Of a stretch of 34,496 nt of DNA, positions 31,901 through 34,496 are shown piece by piece. The notes beneath the pieces are model-generated. The model worked only from the letters and a program-made list of their open reading frames with translations, had not been told where the DNA came from and ran no database searches. The stretch is from Pseudomonadota bacterium (GTDB taxonomy: Bacteria; Pseudomonadota; Alphaproteobacteria; Rhodospirillales; Casp-alpha2), in contig JAQBYB010000026.1 in assembly GCA_027624235.1 (NCBI GenBank), positions 1 through 34,496 of the forward strand. Reading direction: 5' to 3'. Numbering within the stretch: position 1 is the first letter of the stretch; each line of letters begins with the position of its first letter. A program made the position numbers and the translations under genes.

Positions 31901-33214
31901 CTAAAACTTGTAGGTAAGGCCGATTTCCAGATCGTTCTGATACATCTCAAGTTCGATTTGGTGGGCTGTGCCACTACCACCTAAAGCAGTCACACTGGCG
32001 TGGTTGACGTTGGCACCGGTGATGTCGGCTGCAAATGCGTGGGTGAACGCAAAGTTAAGGTTCATGGCCGGAGAAATGGAATAGGTCGCGCCAACACTCA
32101 AGTGTGTGTTAACAACGGCCGGGGCCAGGATGTTGAAGAGCGTTTCCGTACCCTCGAAGGGGTCGGTGTTGTGAGCCACACCCGCACGCAGCGTCAAGGC
32201 ATCGCTGTAGACGTACTGACCGCCAAGTTTGAAGATATTCACGTCCTGCCAGCCAAAGCCGACACCATTGTCGCCGCCGAGAGAATTTGCATTAGCGGTA
32301 CCGCCCGCGCCCGTGTGAAACGGCCTAACGTTCGTGAGAGTGTTGGCAATGGAATCGACGGTACTGTAGAAAATACGTTTGTAATCAGCGTTGATGGTCA
32401 GCTTGTCAGTGGCCTTGTAAGACCCGCCAACGGTCACGGCAGGAGGGATGTCGAAGCCGCCTTGTTCAGCGAACAAGCCCTTATACTTGTCGAGCTTGGT
32501 CATCCACATTCTGCTTTGCGCGGTAAGACCCAAGGTCAACTTGTCGGTCGTTCTGTTCAACCAACCAACACGCACGCCGCCACCCCAGAAAAAATCGTGA
32601 CCTCTGTTCGTCAGGTTGGCTGAATCCGATGAAATGGAGGCAAACCCTTGCAAGCCCTTAGCGGCAAAGCGCTGCATCGCAAAGGTCGGGGTGATGCCAA
32701 TGGTGTTGCTTTTGTTCAGTTCAACGGCATAGGTGGCGCCAATGAAAGCCTGCGTCAGGTCAACGCCGGTACGGGGGTCGGTGCCGCCCGCAAAGACCTT
32801 AGAGTCATAATCCGTATTCATGCCGCCGTTGGCCGACAGGGTCAGGCCAAGGGAATAACTGCCCATGTCCCAGCTTGCACCCAAGGATGGAACCAAAAAG
32901 ATGTTCGATTCACTTTCATGATCTTTGTCAGCGATGAAGACCTCAGCCCGTTTGGCGTCATACTGACGAATTGGTGAAAACAATGACAGGGCGCCATCGA
33001 CGCGATTGCCAAGGCCGCGCATGCCCGCAGGGTTGTTGACCGCGGCTTGGGTGTCTTGCGGTGCGGCAACGCCGGCGCCCGCCATGCCTTTTGCGGCAGT
33101 GCCATAGCCATGCTGAAAATAACCCTCGGTGGCGTACGCGGGCTGCGCCAGAATGGCGGCGCCGCTGACCAGAACGGCGGCGGCGATCAATGTTTTTGTT
33201 TTGATGACGGACAT
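31901..33214 (-). CDS. FadL-family outer-membrane porin
   Basis: A 437-aa outer-membrane beta-barrel protein that imports long-chain fatty acids or hydrocarbons. A signal peptide (MSVIKTKTLIAAAVLVSGAAILAQPAYA) precedes the FadL/OmpP1 opening TEGYFQHGYGTAAKGMAGAGVA and NNPAGMRGLG. The C-terminus ends LEIGLTYKF with the barrel-closing aromatic Phe. The start at 33214 fits a signal peptide; a longer frame to 33268 would add a charged leader. It is convergent with the sulfite reductase operon and may provide substrates for beta-oxidation (an enoyl-CoA hydratase lies nearby at 15524). Confidence 0.92.
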   Translation of the reverse strand: MSVIKTKTLIAAAVLVSGAAILAQPAYATEGYFQHGYGTAAKGMAGAGVAAPQDTQAAVNNPAGMRGLGNRVDGALSLFSPIRQYDAKRAEVFIADKDHESESNIFLVPSLGASWDMGSYSLGLTLSANGGMNTDYDSKVFAGGTDPRTGVDLTQAFIGATYAVELNKSNTIGITPTFAMQRFAAKGLQGFASISSDSANLTNRGHDFFWGGGVRVGWLNRTTDKLTLGLTAQSRMWMTKLDKYKGLFAEQGGFDIPPAVTVGGSYKATDKLTINADYKRIFYSTVDSIANTLTNVRPFHTGAGGTANANSLGGDNGVGFGWQDVNIFKLGGQYVYSDALTLRAGVAHNTDPFEGTETLFNILAPAVVNTHLSVGATYSISPAMNLNFAFTHAFAADITGANVNHASVTALGGSGTAHQIELEMYQNDLEIGLTYKF

Positions 33215-33569
33215 TTTGGAAAATTCCCCCGAACGGTTGGCTTGGACCCTTAAAGCCGACCCCTTCACTCAAATGGTTAAACTCAAGGGTGATGGTATTT
33301 TATAAAACCCCACGTACTGTAGTATTATAGTACACAGGCCACACATTTAACCTGGGTGTTGCAAAATTGCATCATTCAGGGCTCCGTCGTCATTATCAGG
33401 GGAAACCCGGGTCTTTTCCCATCGGCGTGTGTAAGCAGCATGTACTACCGGATATCTGGCCACCGCCGTTAAAGTAAGCTAGATACCTAACGGGAATTCG
33501 AATGGATCGGAATTGCACCGGTCGCCAGGGTTCTGACAACAAGGCTTTAGACAAGGGGAACAGATCGCC
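33215..33569. promoter_or_regulatory. FadL/DsrE2 intergenic region with palindromic promoter
   Basis: On the minus strand TATAAT (33328–33323) lies inside the palindrome GTACTGTAGTATTATAGTAC (33314–33333), with GTTAAA about 16 nt upstream, and starts FadL. The palindrome covers the –10, so a repressor bound here would block transcription. No gene is seen; the DsrE2 promoter (rightward) is not clear. Confidence 0.45.
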
Positions 33570-34070
33570 ATGAGCGAGGACGGCGCCAACACCAAAAGCA
33601 TGAGCATCATCGTCACCAAGGGAACCCTGGATTGGGCCTATCCGCCCTTTATTCTGGGCACCACGGCGGCGGCCATGGACGTCAAGGTGACGATGTTTTT
33701 CACCTTTTACGGTTTGCAGCTTTTGAAAAAGAATCTGGACCACCTGCAGATTTCGACGCTCGGCAACCCGGGCATGGAGATGCCGTTGATGGGCATGCAT
33801 ATGACCATGCCCAACCTGATGTCGGCCCTTCCCGGCGTCGATGCCGCCTGTTCGGCGATGATGAAGAACCTGATCAAGAAAAAGGGCGTCGCCTCGATTC
33901 CGGAACTGCGCGAAGCCGCCATCGAATCCGATATTACCTTCATCGGCTGCCAGATGACCATGGACCTGTTTGAATGGGATAAGGACGACCTGATCGACGG
34001 CATTGAGATCGGCGGCGCCGCCACGTATATGGAGAACGCGTTGAAATCGGATATCAATCTGTTCATTTGA
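33570..34070 (+). CDS. DsrE/DsrF-like (DsrE2-type) sulfur-transfer family protein
   Basis: A 166-aa protein of the DsrE2 group: MSIIVTKGTLDWAYPPFILGTTAAAMDVKVTMFFTFYGLQLLK and DITFIGCQMTMDLF, in which the conserved Cys of FIGCQMTMDLF is the likely persulfide carrier. Such proteins act with TusA and rhodaneses in sulfur trafficking and are often membrane-linked; none of these partners is here. GGGGA lies 11 nt upstream of the ATG. A ribbon-helix-helix gene follows after 74 bp. Confidence 0.85.
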   Translation: MSEDGANTKSMSIIVTKGTLDWAYPPFILGTTAAAMDVKVTMFFTFYGLQLLKKNLDHLQISTLGNPGMEMPLMGMHMTMPNLMSALPGVDAACSAMMKNLIKKKGVASIPELREAAIESDITFIGCQMTMDLFEWDKDDLIDGIEIGGAATYMENALKSDINLFI

Positions 34071-34144
34071 TTGCAAGCGTCTTCGAGGCCGAAAAGGGCA
34101 TAAGACCCTTAAGCCGGGCCGTCGGGTAAGAGTTTGGGGAGAAG

Positions 34145-34496
34145 ATGGTGTCAGCAGCAACGGTCGATGCCGAGAACCAGCCGAAGCGCGCTTCGGCGAA
34201 TCCGGTTTCGCCTTTGACGCGGCTGTTTTCCGTATGCAGCGCCGAGCAGGCGCGGGAGTTTTATACCCCGGTGCGCCGGTCGGTCCGCATTCACGGCCAT
34301 TCCACCACCATCCGGCTGGAACAGGCGTATTGGTCGGTGATGGAGGACCTGGCCGAAAAGGAGGGAACCTCGATTGCCGGCCTGATTACCAAGGTTCACG
34401 ACCATTGTCAGTTTTCGGATCAGAAAAATCGTAATTGCTCACCCTGGGTGTTCCGGAAGGATCTGCGGGTGGTGTTTTTCGCTAACTTGGCATCCA
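34145..34496 (+). CDS. Ribbon-helix-helix domain protein (cut by window edge)
   Basis: The frame is open from ATG 34145 to the end of the window (about 117 codons). The N-terminal half is polar; then comes RRSVRIHGHSTTIRLEQAYWSVMEDLAEKEGTSIAGLITKVHDHC, which matches the family of ribbon-helix-helix proteins with a conserved RSVxIxGHxTSIxLE opening. Such proteins usually bind DNA; their targets are unknown. GGGGAGAAG precedes the start. It may be co-transcribed with the DsrE2 gene. Confidence 0.75.
   Translation, partial: MVSAATVDAENQPKRASANPVSPLTRLFSVCSAEQAREFYTPVRRSVRIHGHSTTIRLEQAYWSVMEDLAEKEGTSIAGLITKVHDHCQFSDQKNRNCSPWVFRKDLRVVFFANLAS

Noticed and set aside
1-34496. CRISPR arrays, transposases, prophage, tRNA or rRNA genes
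   Set aside because: None seen: no regular spacer repeats, no transposase motifs and no tRNA-like cloverleaf or rRNA segments noticed by eye.

Overview
The window reads as the chromosome of a moderately GC-rich alphaproteobacterium, probably a Rhodospirillales-type, possibly marine, free-living bacterium. This is inferred from gene content: an AmtB/GlnK pair, a DUF2849–sulfite reductase–DUF934 sulfur assimilation operon, AbrB and DUF952 proteins, an N-terminally basic TPR–glycosyltransferase, FNR-type promoters and palindromic intergenic repeats. There are no rRNA or tRNA genes, CRISPR arrays, transposases or phage genes. The species cannot be named from the sequence alone.

Layout. 1–2030: aminoethylphosphonate breakdown (phnX, then phnA cut by the window edge) divergent from its LysR regulator, with repeated operator-like sites between them. 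2127–7408: a secreted small protein, a TPR–glycosyltransferase with a methyltransferase, prfC (release factor 3) and a LysE-type exporter. 7503–11015: ribosome rescue (arfB), a GIY-YIG protein, a glutaredoxin–DinB fusion behind a DsrC-like protein lacking the usual C-terminal cysteine, a class IV aminotransferase resembling (R)-amine transaminases, and an FrnE-like DsbA protein. 11040–13000: an accessory patch with two perfect FNR boxes, each spaced exactly as a class II promoter, ahead of a small membrane protein and a periplasmic DUF302 protein. A probably frameshifted Gln-rich secreted protein and a decayed 48-nt duplication lie in the same patch. 13079–16300: a TerB-like protein, then amtB–glnK–enoyl-CoA hydratase. 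16369–20733: an O-methyltransferase, an NTF2-like protein, a LamG protein, DUF952 and pyrD. 20730–22579: nadK–abrB. 22650–24731: a cluster of very small membrane proteins with a CRP/FNR-type operator and a structured 3' region, a CBS-pair protein, palindromic repeats and a 54-aa zinc-ribbon-like protein. 24852–29091: moaA and a 716-aa multi-[4Fe-4S] protein divergent from a HTH/PBP-like regulator, probably serving a molybdenum enzyme such as formate dehydrogenase encoded elsewhere. 29188–31826: the sulfite reductase operon with a two-hairpin leader and a bidirectional terminator. 31901–34496: a FadL-type porin, a DsrE2-like protein and a partial ribbon-helix-helix protein.

The most novel signals are regulatory. 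An approximately 67-nt promoter module with four 10-bp-phased TGTAGAC-like repeats and a CATAA(T/C) –10 box occurs twice, upstream of amtB–glnK and, in opposite orientation, upstream of nadK–abrB. It predicts one activator controlling ammonium uptake and NADP supply. Three CRP/FNR-family promoters with identical 22-nt geometry control tiny membrane proteins and DUF302, suggesting an uncharacterised low-oxygen small-protein regulon. The leader of the sulfite reductase operon can form two mutually exclusive hairpins just before the ribosome-binding site. All of these are inferences from sequence patterns.
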